Shown: positions 1 through 12,396 of the stretch, in pieces
Layout of the letters: the number at the start of each line of letters is the position of its first letter
How positions within the stretch are numbered: position 1 is the stretch's first letter
Source: Podospora pseudoanserina
Lineage: Eukaryota; Ascomycota; Sordariomycetes; Sordariales; Podosporaceae
Assembly: GCF_035222485.1 (NCBI RefSeq)
Contig: NC_085925.1
Span: 3,348,001-3,412,000 of the forward strand
DNA length: 64,000 nt
Reading direction: 5' to 3'
Program-made: the position numbers and the translations under genes
Notes under the pieces: model-generated
Seen by the model: only the letters and a program-made list of their open reading frames with translations
Databases searched by the model: none
What the model was told of the DNA's origin: nothing

Positions 1-109
1 TTTGATGATCGTCACCGACGCCTACAACAAAATCTGGAACAAAGTCGGGATCCGGCCGTCGGTGTGTGATGAGTTGCTGCCGGTGGATTGTCAGACAGGT
101 TGCTCTTAG
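1..109 (+). CDS. C-terminal end of an unidentified protein (partial, runs off left edge)
   Basis: Reading from base 2, the frame is open from the window edge for about 35 codons and stops with TAG at 107-109. The tail holds three to four cysteines (SVCDELLPVDCQTGC), which would suit a secreted protein. I do not recognise the family and no intron is visible. It could be the last exon of a gene on the left or a chance open frame; the piece is too short to decide. Confidence 0.35.
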   Translation, partial: LMIVTDAYNKIWNKVGIRPSVCDELLPVDCQTGCS

Positions 110-873
110 GGCTTCCGTGGGCCGGGCCACAGGTTGTCAGATTAGATAGATTTTCTGCTCTCCGCAGTGATTTTTTTCAGTGCTTGACCATATCATGACT
201 TTTCATATTTCTGTTCGGACATTCCACAAAGCTTTGTACTCCCCTCGCTTAAGTCTGTTGCTCACGAGGTAATTAGGTGTCTTGATAGTCGTCCATGTTT
301 GTGGGGCACCTGACAAAGGGCCCGGGTTTCACCAGACCCACACCGGTTTGCTCTTAAGGCTGGATTTTCCATTTGTTTACTTTTAGACTTGAACAACCAA
401 CAACCTACTTACTGTAATACCAACTGTCAACCTATTTTCTGGCCATTTTGGCCTCACTTTCGCAGCCAATGGTTATCCTAGGCCACTAGCCCAACAATGT
501 TGCATGTGTTAAGACAGTTTTGTAGTAACCGGAGGTCAATAAACAACTCATCTCTGTATATACATGTGTCCTCTACCTAATAATACAATCATCAACCATG
601 AATTCCTTCCTTCCATAGCCTATCATCAAGAACAATAAAGGCAACCCAACTGAAATAATAATGCAACCCACTCCCCCTTCCCATCCTATATCCCACCTCA
701 TATCCCATCCAGGCCCAACACGAAAATAAGGGCAGACATCAGCAGCAACACAAACCCATCCAAGACTAAACCATAAGAACGTCATGATCCCAACCCCCTC
801 CCCTGCCCCCCCAAACCGAGAATCATTCAGTCCGTGACATGCACTTTCATCCCATTATTAAACAAAATAGATC
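110..873. other. Intergenic, between two facing gene ends
   Basis: This is AT-richer than the flanking coding sequence, with pyrimidine runs and short open frames only. It lies between the 3' end of the left-edge partial gene and the 3' end of the Pth11-like gene, so it should carry both 3' UTRs. I see no gene or clear structural element. Confidence 0.5.
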
Positions 874-2487
874 TTATCCAATCGACCTCGCCGTAACCTC
901 CGGACCTAATAAAGAAGCCTGCGTACTAACCGACGCCGCATCCCCCTTCGCATACGGCCTGCTCCCTGGCCTCAAAAATTCGGGCAGTTCCTCCACAATA
1001 CTGCCTCGTGCCAAATGAGTGTCGGATCCCAGCTCCTTGTTCTCTCTCTCCCCCTTCGTGGAGGCGGCGTTCGATTGCCTCGGCCGATGGTACTGATATG
1101 ACTGCGCCTCGACATCGATATCCCTGAGGGCAACGTCCTCTGTTACATTATTTTCTTTGTTGTTGTTGTTGTTTTTGTTGTTGTTATCGTTGTTTCTCAC
1201 CGTCGGCCCCTCCTCGGCGACAGCCTCCAACCAGTCCCCGCCGGCCCCAGGCCGTGCCGGCGCCGGCTGATTCCGCAATGGCTTCGACCCGATCGTCAGC
1301 TGTGCTCCTCCGTTGCTGCCTGCCCCCCCACCGCTCGGCAGTCCTGTGCTCTCCCCTGATGGAGGCTCGAGTAAATTGGGAAAGAGGCGCGTGATGAGAG
1401 GTTTGAGTGTCATGGCGCAGGCGACAAGGATGGATATGTGGATCTCGAGTGACGTCCAGTGACTTGACAAGGCGTTGACGTAGGTGTAATCTACGTGCGG
1501 GTTGCTTTTCAACCAAACGATGATGCTGAGGCGGATGACGGAGACGATGCAGATGCTAGGGGCGCGTTCATGTCAGTGACGTGGCAAGTGCCTTCCAAAG
1601 ATTGAAACCTACAAAAAGCCAATCGCAAAGACGGCGGTGACGGCGATTTTTTGTCGTCGAGGAAGTTTCAGTGGCATGATCATCGGGATCGGGAGGAGAA
1701 AGATCAGAAAGTCTGTAAAGACGCCCAAACTAGAACAAGCTGTGAGTTTCCAAACAACGCGTCGGGGGGAGGGTGAGTGGGGAGGGTGTTCATACCTGGT
1801 GTTAACCCACCAAATAGACTCGGAATGACAGTAGCTGGCCTTGACTCTGGGATCCCACAGAGACTGGAGTGGAATGCAAAAGGTGAGCGTGGTGCCGAGT
1901 GCCCACACATTATGCACAGCGACGAAGATGAGCATCGCCCACGAACATTTCTTCGCCCAGTCATACGTGAAGATAGTCACGTATATCACGCAAATCGAAA
2001 TCTTGCTGAGTCCCAAGGAGACGCAGTAGAAGAGCAGGGAAAAATACCATGTCTGGGCACTAGAATCAGTCTCTCTCATCTGTCGTAATAGGTCGGGAGA
2101 AGGTGGCGTACCTTGAGCATCTTGAGAAAGTTTTCTTTCGGCTCAACATCATATACGTGTTTCCCCATTCCATAGCCAACTTCCACTGTCATCACGGCCG
2201 ACATGGCTGCAGCTACGAGCTAGCAGACTGTTAGAAGACCGCTTCAAAGTGATAATCTCGCTGAGGGGACGTACAAGTGCTGCAAGGACCAGCCAATCTG
2301 CGGCACCAAGACTCCGGACAATCTTGATGCGAGTCCAGAATCTCAAGGCGACAAATATGGCGGCGAAGCTAAAAGCGACCCAGACCGAAGCCGTTATCTC
2401 AGGCCCTCTGGAATCATGCGGCCAATCTTCCTTGGGCCCGTACAGGGCAATGAGTGCACGCTCTGCATCTTCTAGACTGGGGCCCAT
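874..2487 (-). CDS. Pth11-like rhodopsin-fold membrane receptor
   Basis: Predicted 458-residue seven-helix plasma-membrane protein of the fungal rhodopsin/Pth11-like family, whose members are orphan receptors sensing surfaces, nutrients or hosts. Five exons: 2487-2275, 2219-2112, 2052-1796, 1729-1613 and 1555-874, all phase-consistent. Visible hallmarks are a first helix ending in RFWTRIKIVR and GAADW, a later helix SLGLSKISICVIYV, the family segment CIPLQSLWDP with a following cysteine, and helices FTDFLIFLLPIPMI and AVFAIGFF. The C-terminal about 150 residues are a polar cytosolic tail with an asparagine-rich run. For exon 3, nearer AGs give a 32-nt intron or break the frame, so the CCCAG acceptor was chosen. 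It diverges from the Rpc37 gene. Ligand unknown. Confidence 0.85.
1156..1195 (+). repeat. Trinucleotide (TTG)n tract inside the Pth11-like gene
   Basis: An imperfect TTG repeat that, on the coding (minus) strand, encodes an asparagine-rich run with single D and K interruptions in the cytosolic tail. It is a likely site of length variation between strains. Confidence 0.85.
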
Positions 2488-3994
2488 CGAGTCGTTATAA
2501 CTGTCGTCGAAAGAAATTGAGAAACGGACATGCCTATCAGCACAGGAAGCGCAGGACGGTGGTACTCAAACAAGGGCTGCTGGACATGGCTCTGTCTTGT
2601 CACAGAACCAGCAGGCAAGAAGAGTGAGAGAGGCAAGGTGAGACTAGCTACTTGGCTCTCCAGGAGCGTGGATCTCTATCGTCTTTAAAGAGTGCCCCCG
2701 GTAACCTAAAGGTCAGGGTGAGGGTTCAGCAGCATCGCCTGGCAAATCCCTGCGGTCCCATCGCCCCATTCACTAGCATGTAACTTATGGACAGCAGGGG
2801 TTAGTGGCATTCAGGGGTAGCATCCGGGAGCTTTGCTTGGGCCAATGGGTGGTAGGGTGCATGCTGTTTCTTGGGAAAGCCATCTGGGGTAGTGGAACAA
2901 CCTCATCAATCAAGCGACCTCATAGCGCAATGCGTACATGAAGCGATGAAACTGGCAGACCAGCTTTCGTCACCCGAGCCTGGCGATGGGATAAACATGT
3001 CGGAGTCTAGTATCGCCCCGTTAGTGGTACGGGCTAGAGGTCGACGACATCCACTTGGCAGCGCCACGGCTCTGACGGGTCTATCTGAAGCGGTAAGCCC
3101 ATCACCGGCGTGGACTTGGAAATCCACAGAGTACAGAACCGGTGAGTCGGAATGGGACGAATTGGTCAGGGGATCGTCAGGTTTGCAATTCTGAAACCAA
3201 GGCTTGAATGCGGTGACAAAAATCTTGGGTCCCTCCTGGCTGTGTCGATCCAGTTATGCAGCAGTGATGCTTCGGGATTGGGGCGCCTGCAGCAGCCTCA
3301 AAATGTGGGGGAAGCTCTGTGTGGGCAAATGGGAAAAGATGCCATCTTCCTTGTGGAGGCAGATGGCTATTTCTGCGCGGCGCAAGAGATCTTTTGTTGC
3401 GCAGAGCGGGGGAGGATTTATTAGAAATAATCACGGTGTTGACCCAACCGAGTTACTGCGCCGAGCCAGCAAGCTTTTGTGTTCTCTAGGGCAGGGACGA
3501 TCACACCTTCCTGCTTCTTGCGGCAGCCACAAAATTAGCCACCGTCGACCAGCCCCAACAAGAGGAAGCAGACAGAAGAAGCTATTCGCAATCTCATCGA
3601 GCAAGGTCCGATGTTGTAGGTGGTCATCACGTCAGTCTAGCACACTCAAATGTGAAACATTCACGGATCGCACGGCGATCTCCTCATTTTTTGCCTGGTG
3701 TAACCCTGATCTGATGATCCTTGGTGATCGGCTGAGCTGCCTGCCTCGCTGCCAAGACCAGTTGCCTGCCGGCAAGTGTTGGCCCATGCGTGCCCCACCA
3801 AAATTTCCAACACCGCGGGGCAGCTGTTTGATGCATTGAGCCTTCAGATCACAAGCATCAAGTTCACTTTCATACTCTTACCTCTTACCACCAAAACCAG
3901 CCCTTCAAGCAGCGCACGTCGTCTATTCTTGAATTATTTCAAATTGCAGTACAACCCACTCTACACTTCTCAACAACCAACACATCAATTCACC
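2488..3994. other. Divergent intergenic/promoter region (Pth11-like and Rpc37)
   Basis: About 1.5 kb between two divergent start codons. Several open frames of 60-210 codons occur on both strands, but none shows a domain, coherent composition or splice context. TCAGGGGTAG at 2811-2820 matches a motif recurring in this window. The 3840-3994 stretch is CA/CT-rich, typical of a fungal 5' leader. Confidence 0.6.
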
Positions 3995-5067
3995 ATGTCC
4001 GCCACACCCTTCGACGAAGATGACGACCCAATCATGGCCGAGTACAACCTCTTCGTCAAGCCCCCCCTTCCCGAAAACCGCAAGCTCGTCCTCCTCCAGT
4101 TCTTCAACAAGACCGCCACCGACCCCTCCACCCTCCGCATCCCCCACATCGTCGGAATGCGCCACAAGCCCGAGTCCGGTTTCTACGAGGTAGACCTCCC
4201 AATGGACATCAACACGGCCTACGATCGCAACAAAGGCGTAGAGATGGGCACCGCCCTCACCAAGTCTCTCGAGGCGAAAAAGGGCGGCACGCACGGTTTG
4301 GCGGGTGGATTCAGCTCCGTAGGTCCCGCCGCGACAGCAGCAAGCAGAGGTCGGCGGATGGCCCCTGGTGAGGAGGAACCGCCACGGATGAACTTCGAGG
4401 AGGCCGCGAGGAAGAACATGGTGCTCAAGACGCAGACGCTGAGCGGGCATCGCATTGCGAACGAAAACGTACCTCACAGTTATGTTGGTGTCTTCAAGGG
4501 CAGTAAGTTAACCTTCCTCACTCTTTACCCATTCCCACTGTCCTCTTACTGACCGCCCCCTCCCCCTCAGATAACATCCACCTAACCCCCTTCAGCGACA
4601 CCGTCAACCTCCGCCCCTTCCAACCGCACCTTGACGCCGTCACCGAGCAAGAACGCCTCAACCGTCCCAACCCAAACGCACCCCAAGACGCCGCCCCCGG
4701 CGCCCGCGCCCCAGGCCGCGCAATCCAAATGTCTCTCAAGTCAGCCATGGACGGCGTGGCGACTGACACTATGGCTGACCGGACGCACAAGGTCCAGCTG
4801 GAAAAGTGGCAGCACTTGGATTACATGCCCGACGACACGAACGGTGCCTGGCAGGCCTACAGGGAGAACCTCTTGTTGGTTCCAGAACAGGATTTGGAAG
4901 GGGTCAACAAGGAGGGGACGAAGGAGGATGCAAAGGGCAAGACGAAGGAGGTGGCCGATGAGAGGGATAAGATCTGTGCCATGCCCGATCTTGTCGACAA
5001 GGTTGCGCATTTGAGGACAGATTGGGATGAGGAGAAGTATATCAAGATTATAACGGAAAAGTGGTAG
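3995..5067 (+). CDS. RPC37: DNA-directed RNA polymerase III subunit Rpc37 (RPC5/Sin family)
   Basis: Predicted 334-residue subunit of RNA polymerase III. In yeast, Rpc37 pairs with Rpc53 in a TFIIF-like subcomplex used in termination and re-initiation. Two exons, 3995-4502 and 4571-5067, joined in phase. Family marks are an acidic N-terminus then MAEYNLFVKP, LVLLQFFNK, GMRHKPESG with EVDLPMD, YDRNKGVEMG, and after the intron NIHLTPFSDTVNLRP. The C-terminal third is charged. The ATG at 3995 is preferred over an in-frame upstream extension because homology begins just after it and it has a CACCATG context. Nuclear. It faces the 3' end of PAT1. Confidence 0.88.
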
Positions 5068-5804
5068 TTTTTGGCATTTGGGCAAGGTGTCTTGGTGGTT
5101 GTCGTAAAGGTGGAGTTTAATGGCGTTTTTTGTGTTTTGGGGGCTACTTCATATAAAGGGAAGGTTTTACTAGTATAAAGTATAATCGATACCCTCCCCG
5201 TCTTTCAATCGAACATAAGAGACTAAGGATTTGAGTTGGCACAACTCCTCATTGTATCTTGATGCATGTGCATACATACTGGGTGTTGGAGAATGAATGG
5301 TGGATATATCCAGCAGCCTGAAGCAGAATAACGGCCTTTGTCAACAAAAATGACGGCTTCAACTTGAAATTGCCATATTAACATGATGCAGAGACAGAAA
5401 CAAGACAGACTGTGCTATGGACCTTGTTTACAGACATGTCCCAAATACCGCACGCAAGATATCAATAATTCACGTATGGCTATGCTCCTAATTTTAGACA
5501 AAAGATCGCATAAACTTCCACACCAGCCTTTCCTGACTCTCCCTCCAGAAGTTCCCCGCCATTTTCCACCATCCGTTTTGTTGGGTATCATTGCCAGTTA
5601 GAGCAGCTTTCCATAAATACTATTGTGCAAGGAAAAATAATGCGCTGCCAGTATAGAACCTGCCGTGCTTTGTGCGCTCCGCTTCATGATGCATCAAAAC
5701 TTTTGTGCGATTATGACGAAAAGAAAATCCAGGATTGACACCTATCAAAGATCCTTCTGCCCTCAGCGGTACGAGATCCTGCCAAACCTGGCACTGCTCA
5801 TTAA
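5068..5804. other. Convergent 3' intergenic region (Rpc37 and Pat1)
   Basis: About 740 bases between the stop codons of two facing genes. It is AT-rich, with TATAAAG/TATAATC stretches near 5150-5190 that may belong to 3'-end formation. I see no gene here. Confidence 0.5.
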
Positions 5805-8378
5805 TTACTGTAGCAGCTCGACATCCAACCCAATGCTGCGCATGAAGAGGTTCACATTCTGGAGACGCTGGGCGCCCATGTCTGCGGGGAGTGTCTTTGA
5901 CAAAGCGACCGTATCCATGACGCGGTCCTTGACAGCAAGTACAAGCCTCTGCTGCTGCTCGGGGCTAGCTCCTATGCCAAGCGCCGCGAGCAGTTGCCAT
6001 ACGTAAATGTCATCGGCGGTGTTCACAGAGCCAGGAAACATATAGGGAAGCGTAGGTTCGAGACGATCGAAAAAGTCAGTGTGACACATGTCCCTGTATT
6101 TCGTTAGCCATGGTCGTGGTGGTATTGGGTGAACATCAACTTACCAAGCCTGCCAGGATGGATGGGTGTTTCCAACATTAACCTTAATAATTTCGGCGCG
6201 GCTCAGGATCATGGTGATCATCGAAGCTCCGATGCGACTCTTTGCAATAATGTCCAATCGTTGCTTGGAAAGAATAGACAACAGACCGGCAACGATGTCA
6301 AGATCGAGCTCGTTCAAGAAGTTGAAGAGCGTATTCATGACGGCGTTGGAGAAAATGTGAATATTCTCGCGCATTGCAGCTGTCAGCTGGACCGCGGCGG
6401 ACGTCACCTGGGCGTTGACAACAACATCAAGCTTGTCAAGATTGACGATAACCAAGGTGAGAATGGTGGTGCGCTGCTCCTGGCTGAGATGGCGGAAGAT
6501 CCTGTTCATAGCCTTCATACCCTTGTTATATGACAGAAGCGCAACAAAAGGATGGGGGTGTCCCGGTTGAGGTTCATCGTAGACTCTCAGCGCGGACCAC
6601 AGATCCTGGTTCAGGGCTTGGGCTTCGTTGCTCCAACGCATGCCCCGCTGGTGACCTTCAGCGTCGGTGTCGCTTGTAGGGGGAGGTGGCAGGACGCGGT
6701 CGTGATCTTCCATCTTCATGAGTATGGTATAGATGCGTTCAATGGTGCGCAGATCACTCTTACGATCGCCGGCACTGACGACCTTGTGCGCACTGCTAGG
6801 ACGGTTGGCATCATCGGTGCTCTCTGTGCGCTTGATGTTAAGCAGCGGCTTGGGTGTCTTGGCGTTGCTGAATGAAATTTTGCCCAGACTTCCCTCGATG
6901 ACGAGTTGCTTGTTCTTGGGCTTGTTCTTGGCAGCTTCAACAGCTCGCTGGACCTGCTGTTCCATACGCTGCATATGATTCTCAGGGCCTCGGTGGCGAC
7001 GCATGTGACCCGACCTGTTGCCAGTCTGGAAAAGATAGGTCTGTGCAAAGTTGTTGAGCGGCTGGTTGGGGTGTTGCCTTTGACCGCCCTGAAGCGAGCT
7101 ATGAACTTGATAGTAAAAATCTTCGGCAAGCGACTCATCACTCCCGTGCTCGTTCGGATTGCCAGTGGCGGCAACAAGCTGCTGAAGCTGAATGCGTGTG
7201 ACGAAGCTTTTGTCCTGGGGTGTCATGACACCGTTGTCACGAGACATCAGGTAGATCTTGTGGTTCCGTTTAGCACGCTTAGCCTCCTGTTCCATGTAGG
7301 CGGCCCTTTGCTCTTCGGTAAGTTGGGACACCTGGGATGGATGCGTTATGATGTTGGGCTGTCTCCCGAAAGAACCCTGCTGTCTATGGGCGGGTTGAGT
7401 TGGGGGGGCAGAAGGCCCTGATACCGGAGGCGTGGGATGCTGCTGCATCCCCATTCTAGCGGCATCTCCAGATAGACGATTCGGATTCTGCAAGATTTGA
7501 GTTGGCTGAACAGAAGTCGATGACGGTTGCCGTTGATGAGCAGCAGGTTGGACCGGGGGCTGGGGCGAAGGCGCTTGGGTGGACTGAGGTCTTTGCAGTA
7601 CGTGAATCGGGAGAGCTTGTCTGGTATGATCAACCGGGGGAACAAATTGTTGCTGAGCCGGTTGAGCAAATTGAATGGCCGGGTCATAAGGGATTTGCGA
7701 AGGGCCTTGAGCATGAGGAGCCGGAGATGGCGTAGCTTGGGCAGCCTTGGCCTGGGCCTGAGCTCTCATTTGAGCCTCGACTTCCTCCAAGCTTAGAATC
7801 TTGCGACTGGGCGCGGAACTCGACTGGGCAGCCTGCTGGGAGACCTGAGGGGCAGGCTGTGCCGGCTTCTTCGGCGCCACACCCCAGAGAGAGGCATCGA
7901 CCTGCAATTCGGGAACCGGCTCGTTGTTGTTGTACTTGTCATTTGAATACTTCTCGTAGCCGGTGCGATAGTGGCCCTGAGATGTATAGCCGTACGAGGC
8001 TGCGCTTTGAAGAGACGGCTGACCGTAAGACATCTGCTGGACAGGCTGGGCAGGCTGGGCGGACCGGGCCGGCGGTTGCTGACGGTTGAAAAGATAATGT
8101 TCCTCCTCGATGGCATTCTGAACCTTGGCAGTTTGCGAGAAGAAATCAAAATCCTTGCCAACAGGCGCGGCAGCTATGTCGCTAGTATCCCCAAAAGTAT
8201 CATCGTTGTAGGCGTCCTTTGTTTCTTCGAGCTGATCTCCAAGCCCGTCATAGGTGTCTTCAAACTCCAAAGCATCGCCATCGTCGTCTCGGCCAGAAAG
8301 GCCTTGGAAGGGATTGTGGGCCTGTGAAAAGCCAGTGGCCGCCGTGTTATGGCCGTTATTGAATCCAAAGAACGACAT
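5805..8378 (-). CDS. PAT1: Pat1, mRNA decapping activator
   Basis: Predicted 840-residue cytoplasmic P-body scaffold of the Pat1 family, which in yeast links the Lsm1-7 ring, Dhh1 and Dcp2 to promote decapping of deadenylated mRNA. Two exons, 8378-6145 and 6093-5805, the intron splitting a tryptophan codon. The N-terminus starts MSFFGFN and has an acidic DDDGDALEFEDTYD segment; then comes a long Pro/Gln-rich disordered stretch (about residues 100-350), a middle region with DNGVMTPQDKSFVTRIQLQQL, and an alpha-helical C-terminal Pat-C region with RRHRGPENHMQRMEQQV, GKISFSNAKTPKPLL and RIYTILMKMED. The length fits filamentous-fungal Pat1. It diverges from the KTR gene across about 1.9 kb. Confidence 0.92.
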
Positions 8379-10273
8379 GATTGCGACTTCGGTGGAAGGT
8401 GCAGAGACGCAGAGGTCGAGAGAATTACTAAACGAGGGATATTAGCCACTGATGCGATAAATGATACTGTGAAAGCCCATGGCCGAAGTTGGGCAGAATC
8501 AAGGGGGCAGCCCTGGCGGTTGCGTCAAGGCATAGTCGACGCCGAAGGCTCCAAATGGCGCAGCCAGACCCGTTGGTCGCGGGCAAAGGCGATCCACGTG
8601 CACATGGCTAGTAAGGGGAAGGAAATGTATAGTACTTACAGCGTGGAAAATAGAGATAGCCTTGTGGTCGGGTCGGTCAAATATCATGATGATGTGATCG
8701 AGGCGACCAGATTGCGAAGGTGGGATGGCCGGAACAAGCGAACCGTGAAGGCGGCACGCTTGTGGATGGAGCTGTATACTGCTGAAAAGAAACACAACAA
8801 ACTCGAGCCCGAAAACAGAAACAAGATCGCGGCAAAGCGCCGCGGGAAAACAAACAGGTGGCGAGGCAAAGGAAAGGGACGAAGTGAATAGGTATCCAGG
8901 CGGATGAGGTAACCTTGGAGTTGGAGGTTGCGAGAGCCAGTGGGTCATCACCGTGTGGCTCACCCAAAGACTGGAGCGCTAAGTGGGATATGTAAATGAT
9001 CCGGTTGACCAATAGGCGTTGCCATTGACCCCGGATTATCTCGGATTATTGCTGTGGTGGGGGGGAAGTGGGAGAGTCGTGCACGGAGCATACAATCCTC
9101 CTGCAACACCCCGCATCTGACAACTTCAGCCAAATCTTCAGAGGTTTGGTTCTGCCCGTTGCATTTACAGCGGGACCAGCTGCTCCTGGATATTTTAAGC
9201 CTGCTCCCAATATCCATATTGCCCTGGACCGAGTATCGTAATGCTTGCTTTCAACTACCATCTATCACATGTTACTTTGGCGAAGCATCACTGCTTGTAT
9301 GGAAGTTCTGCACAACAGCCTACCTTTAAGCAACCTCCCTGTCTAGGTATCAGTTGGACGACCAACAACATGAACCAACAGGGCAAGCATGCCTCTCTAA
9401 AGAATGCCTACGAGCCGTTGGGTAAGAATCAGTTTTGCCCAGCTCCTTGCTGCACAAACCGTCTTTTAGTTGCGGCGCCGTCACTCAGAAGATTCAAGCA
9501 TCGGCAGTGTCCCACATCAAGCCCCACGCGGAGAGCAGCCCGGTTCCTGGCGGCGCGGGACCTGCGGATCGGATCTCCCTCCAGCTAGGTACTGTCGGAT
9601 AGCAAGAGGAATTCAAAGGGTCCAAACTGCAGGCAATATAGAGTCACCTGCGTGTTTTCTATGGCCCCAAGCATCTTTGGCATTCTGCTTGCATTGCATT
9701 GTCGCTGTCCCCAAGCGAGGCAGGGTCTTCGGCGTCCGAAGGGCTGGAGATGCAAGGGTTTTACGAGATTTGGCGACCTCTGTGACAAAAGGTTCCATCA
9801 TATCTTTGGGTCTATGTGGATTGGTTGTGTGACAGTTAGAGGTGTACCTGAGGAGCACTGAGACCATCCCTTAATTCCCTGGACTTTTTTGGCGCTTGGC
9901 CCCAAGGGACAGAACGTCCGCTCTATTATTTTTCTCTCCATTCCTACACCTCCACGTCGTGGATTCTTGACTCTCTGAAACCCTTGAGAAGCGCAGGTTA
10001 TGACAGGCTGTTCCTGAACCTAGTCACCAACGATATGCTCCATCAATAAGCTCCCTGGTTTCGTTTGGACACGGCGTCCCCACCAATAACGTTAAGCTTT
10101 GGCCTGGAACAACTCGCCACGATCACGAATTGCCCTTGGGCGTTTCCAAAACCCAAGCGCTGTCTGGAGACCTCTACCACGCACCCACCAGTTTGGCGAT
10201 CGCATCTTCTTTTCTTCTTCCTCGTCCGCCACAGCCATCAAAACGCCCAACGATTTGACTGGCATCCTTCACC
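8379..10273. other. Divergent intergenic/promoter region (Pat1 and KTR mannosyltransferase)
   Basis: About 1.9 kb between divergent starts. Open frames of up to about 180 codons exist (for example around 8349-8891), but they are arginine/lysine-rich or low in coherent composition and match nothing I know. It probably holds long 5' leaders and regulatory sequence. No RNA gene or repeat was recognised. Confidence 0.5.
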
Positions 10274-11759
10274 ATGGCGGCCGGCAGCGCTCGCTATGTG
10301 CGCTACATCCTAATTGCCTTTTTCGTACGTCAGCCCTCAAGGTGGTGCCCCAGCTTTGCTGTGAAGACTTCCTGTTAACGCGTGCGCTCTAGGTATTGGC
10401 AGTTTTCTACTTTATATCGGATTCTAGCAATGCGATTTCCCAAAATATTCCTATCCCCCATGGCAACAAGGGCACCGATGACCACGCCCACAAGGATGCC
10501 GTTTTAAACAACCAGCCCAACAGCCATGATGCTGCTGGTGATACCCACAACACCAAGAACAAGCCCGCGATCCCCAAGGTTGGCGCTAACATCGATCCCG
10601 CCGAGTACCCGCTGGCCATGACCCCAAATGACCCCGGATTCCACGATCTGTCCGGCATCAAGGGAGGACCCCGCGTTAACGCAACCTTCGTTACCCTGGC
10701 ACGCAACTCTGACGTCTGGGAGATCGCCAAGTCCATTCGTCAAGTTGAGGACCGTTTCAACCGGAGATACAACTACGACTGGGTGTTCTTGAATGACCAG
10801 CCCTTCGACGACACTTTCAAGAAGGTCACAACATCCCTTTGCTCGGGCAAGACGCACTATGGTCTCATTGGCGAGGAACACTGGGGTTTCCCTGATTTCA
10901 TCGACCAGGAGAAGGCCAAGAAGGTTCGCGAGGATATGAAAGAGCGCAAGATCATTTACGGCGACAGCGTCAGCTACCGCCACATGTGCCGCTTCGAGTC
11001 TGGCTTCTTCTTCCGCCAGCCCTTGATGATGAACTACGAATACTACTGGCGTGTCGAGCCCTCGGTCGAGCTGTTCTGCGACATCCACTACGATCCCTTC
11101 CGCTTCATGCACGAGAATGGAAAGAAGTACAGTTTCGTGCTCAGCTTGTACGAGTACATTGAGACCATCCCCACCCTGTGGGACAGTGTCACCAAGTTTA
11201 TGAAGAATCACCCCGAGCACATTGCTGAGGACAACTCCATGGGTTTCCTGAGTGATGACGGTGGCAAGACGTACAACAAGTGCCACTTCGTAAGTGGTTT
11301 CTCTGCGCTCAATTTGAGGTGATGTGCTGCTAACAGTCTTCTAGTGGTCAAACTTTGAGATTGGTAGCTTGAGCTGGCTCCGCTCCAAGGCCTACATTGA
11401 CTACTTTGAGTCTCTCGACAGGGATGGCGGTTTCTTCTACGAGCGCTGGGGTGATGCCCCTGTGCACTCGATTGCTGCCGCCCTCATGCTTCCCAAGGAC
11501 CAGATTCACTTCTTCAACGACATTGCCTACTACCACGTGCCCTTCACCCACTGCCCAACGGGTGAGAAGCTCCGCACGGACCTCAAGTGCCACTGCGACC
11601 CCAAGAACAACTTTGACTGGAAGGGGTATTCTTGTAAGCATCGATAAGGCCTCCCTCTTCTGGAAACATCCAGCCAACTGACTTCTTCTAGGCACATCAA
11701 GATACTTTGAGGTCAACGGTCTAGAGAAGCCCGAGGGCTGGCAAGACCAGACTGACTAA
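10274..11759 (+). CDS. Golgi alpha-1,2-mannosyltransferase, KRE2/KTR/MNT1 family
   Basis: Predicted 434-residue type II Golgi glycosyltransferase of family GT15, which extends O- and N-linked mannans from GDP-mannose. Four exons: 10274-10324, 10393-11289, 11345-11633, 11692-11759. Exon 1 encodes the short cytosolic tail ([10 protein letters not shown]) and starts the membrane anchor, completed by VLAVFYFI in exon 2; a luminal stem of about 75 residues follows. The catalytic domain shows [38 protein letters not shown], the [18 protein letters not shown] block holding the family's catalytic glutamate and metal site, and [11 protein letters not shown]. Which KTR paralogue it is cannot be told from sequence alone. 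Confidence 0.93.
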
Positions 11760-12396
11760 ATTGTTTAGGGAGGGCCACTACAGAATGGCTGAGCTGTTTG
11801 GAGAAACAGGGATATTGATATAGAGTTGTACCAAATCCTATCGAGTTCATGACTGTTTTTCGTTTTTTTTTATCTGTCTTTGTCTTACCGAAACATACAA
11901 CCATCATCAACTCATGGTTGACAAACGTACTGGGTCGATTCTTTTTGTGGGAACTAAGGGACGGCCTCGAAATCACACCACAATGGAAGGACAACCGAGG
12001 GCTATGCTAGGCAAGCAAGCGATGTTTCAGTCATGTTGGAAATAAGGAGGGTGGAAGTGATGGCGGATTTCGTCAGTATGGAAGTTGACGGTTTTTGGGG
12101 GAGTTTCTCGCTGTATATATTGTTACCTTTTCCCCTTGTGATCCTGCCATGGCTTAGACGAATGCGAATCCCATGGGAGTGTTTTGACGTTGACTCTTTT
12201 GTCATTGCTGAGCTGCTACGCCCAATTGGTGTTTTTAGATGATCTGTATAATACAATGGTGTCCCTCCAATTTTGGCATGACCGACCTAGCCGACCCTTC
12301 TCTTGATGTCCGCCTTCTCTCTGCCCAAGTCCAGCTCCCTTATTTGCCCACTCCATAGGTATCATTCCCCCTCATACGCCCCCATCCTTTTCAACC
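11760..12396. other. Convergent 3' intergenic region (KTR and mitoribosomal S12)
   Basis: About 640 bases between two facing stop codons, with short T- and A-runs near 11855-11880. Small open frames only; none is supported as a gene. Confidence 0.5.

Noticed and set aside
2080-2111. 32-nt intron in the Pth11-like gene using the nearest AG
   Set aside because: It keeps frame but is shorter than any other intron here; the CCCAG acceptor at 2053 gives a normal 59-nt intron and better family continuity.
3204-3839. 211-codon open frame upstream of Rpc37
   Set aside because: Low coherence, Ser/Arg/Cys-rich, no homology seen, no splice or start context; better explained as promoter DNA.
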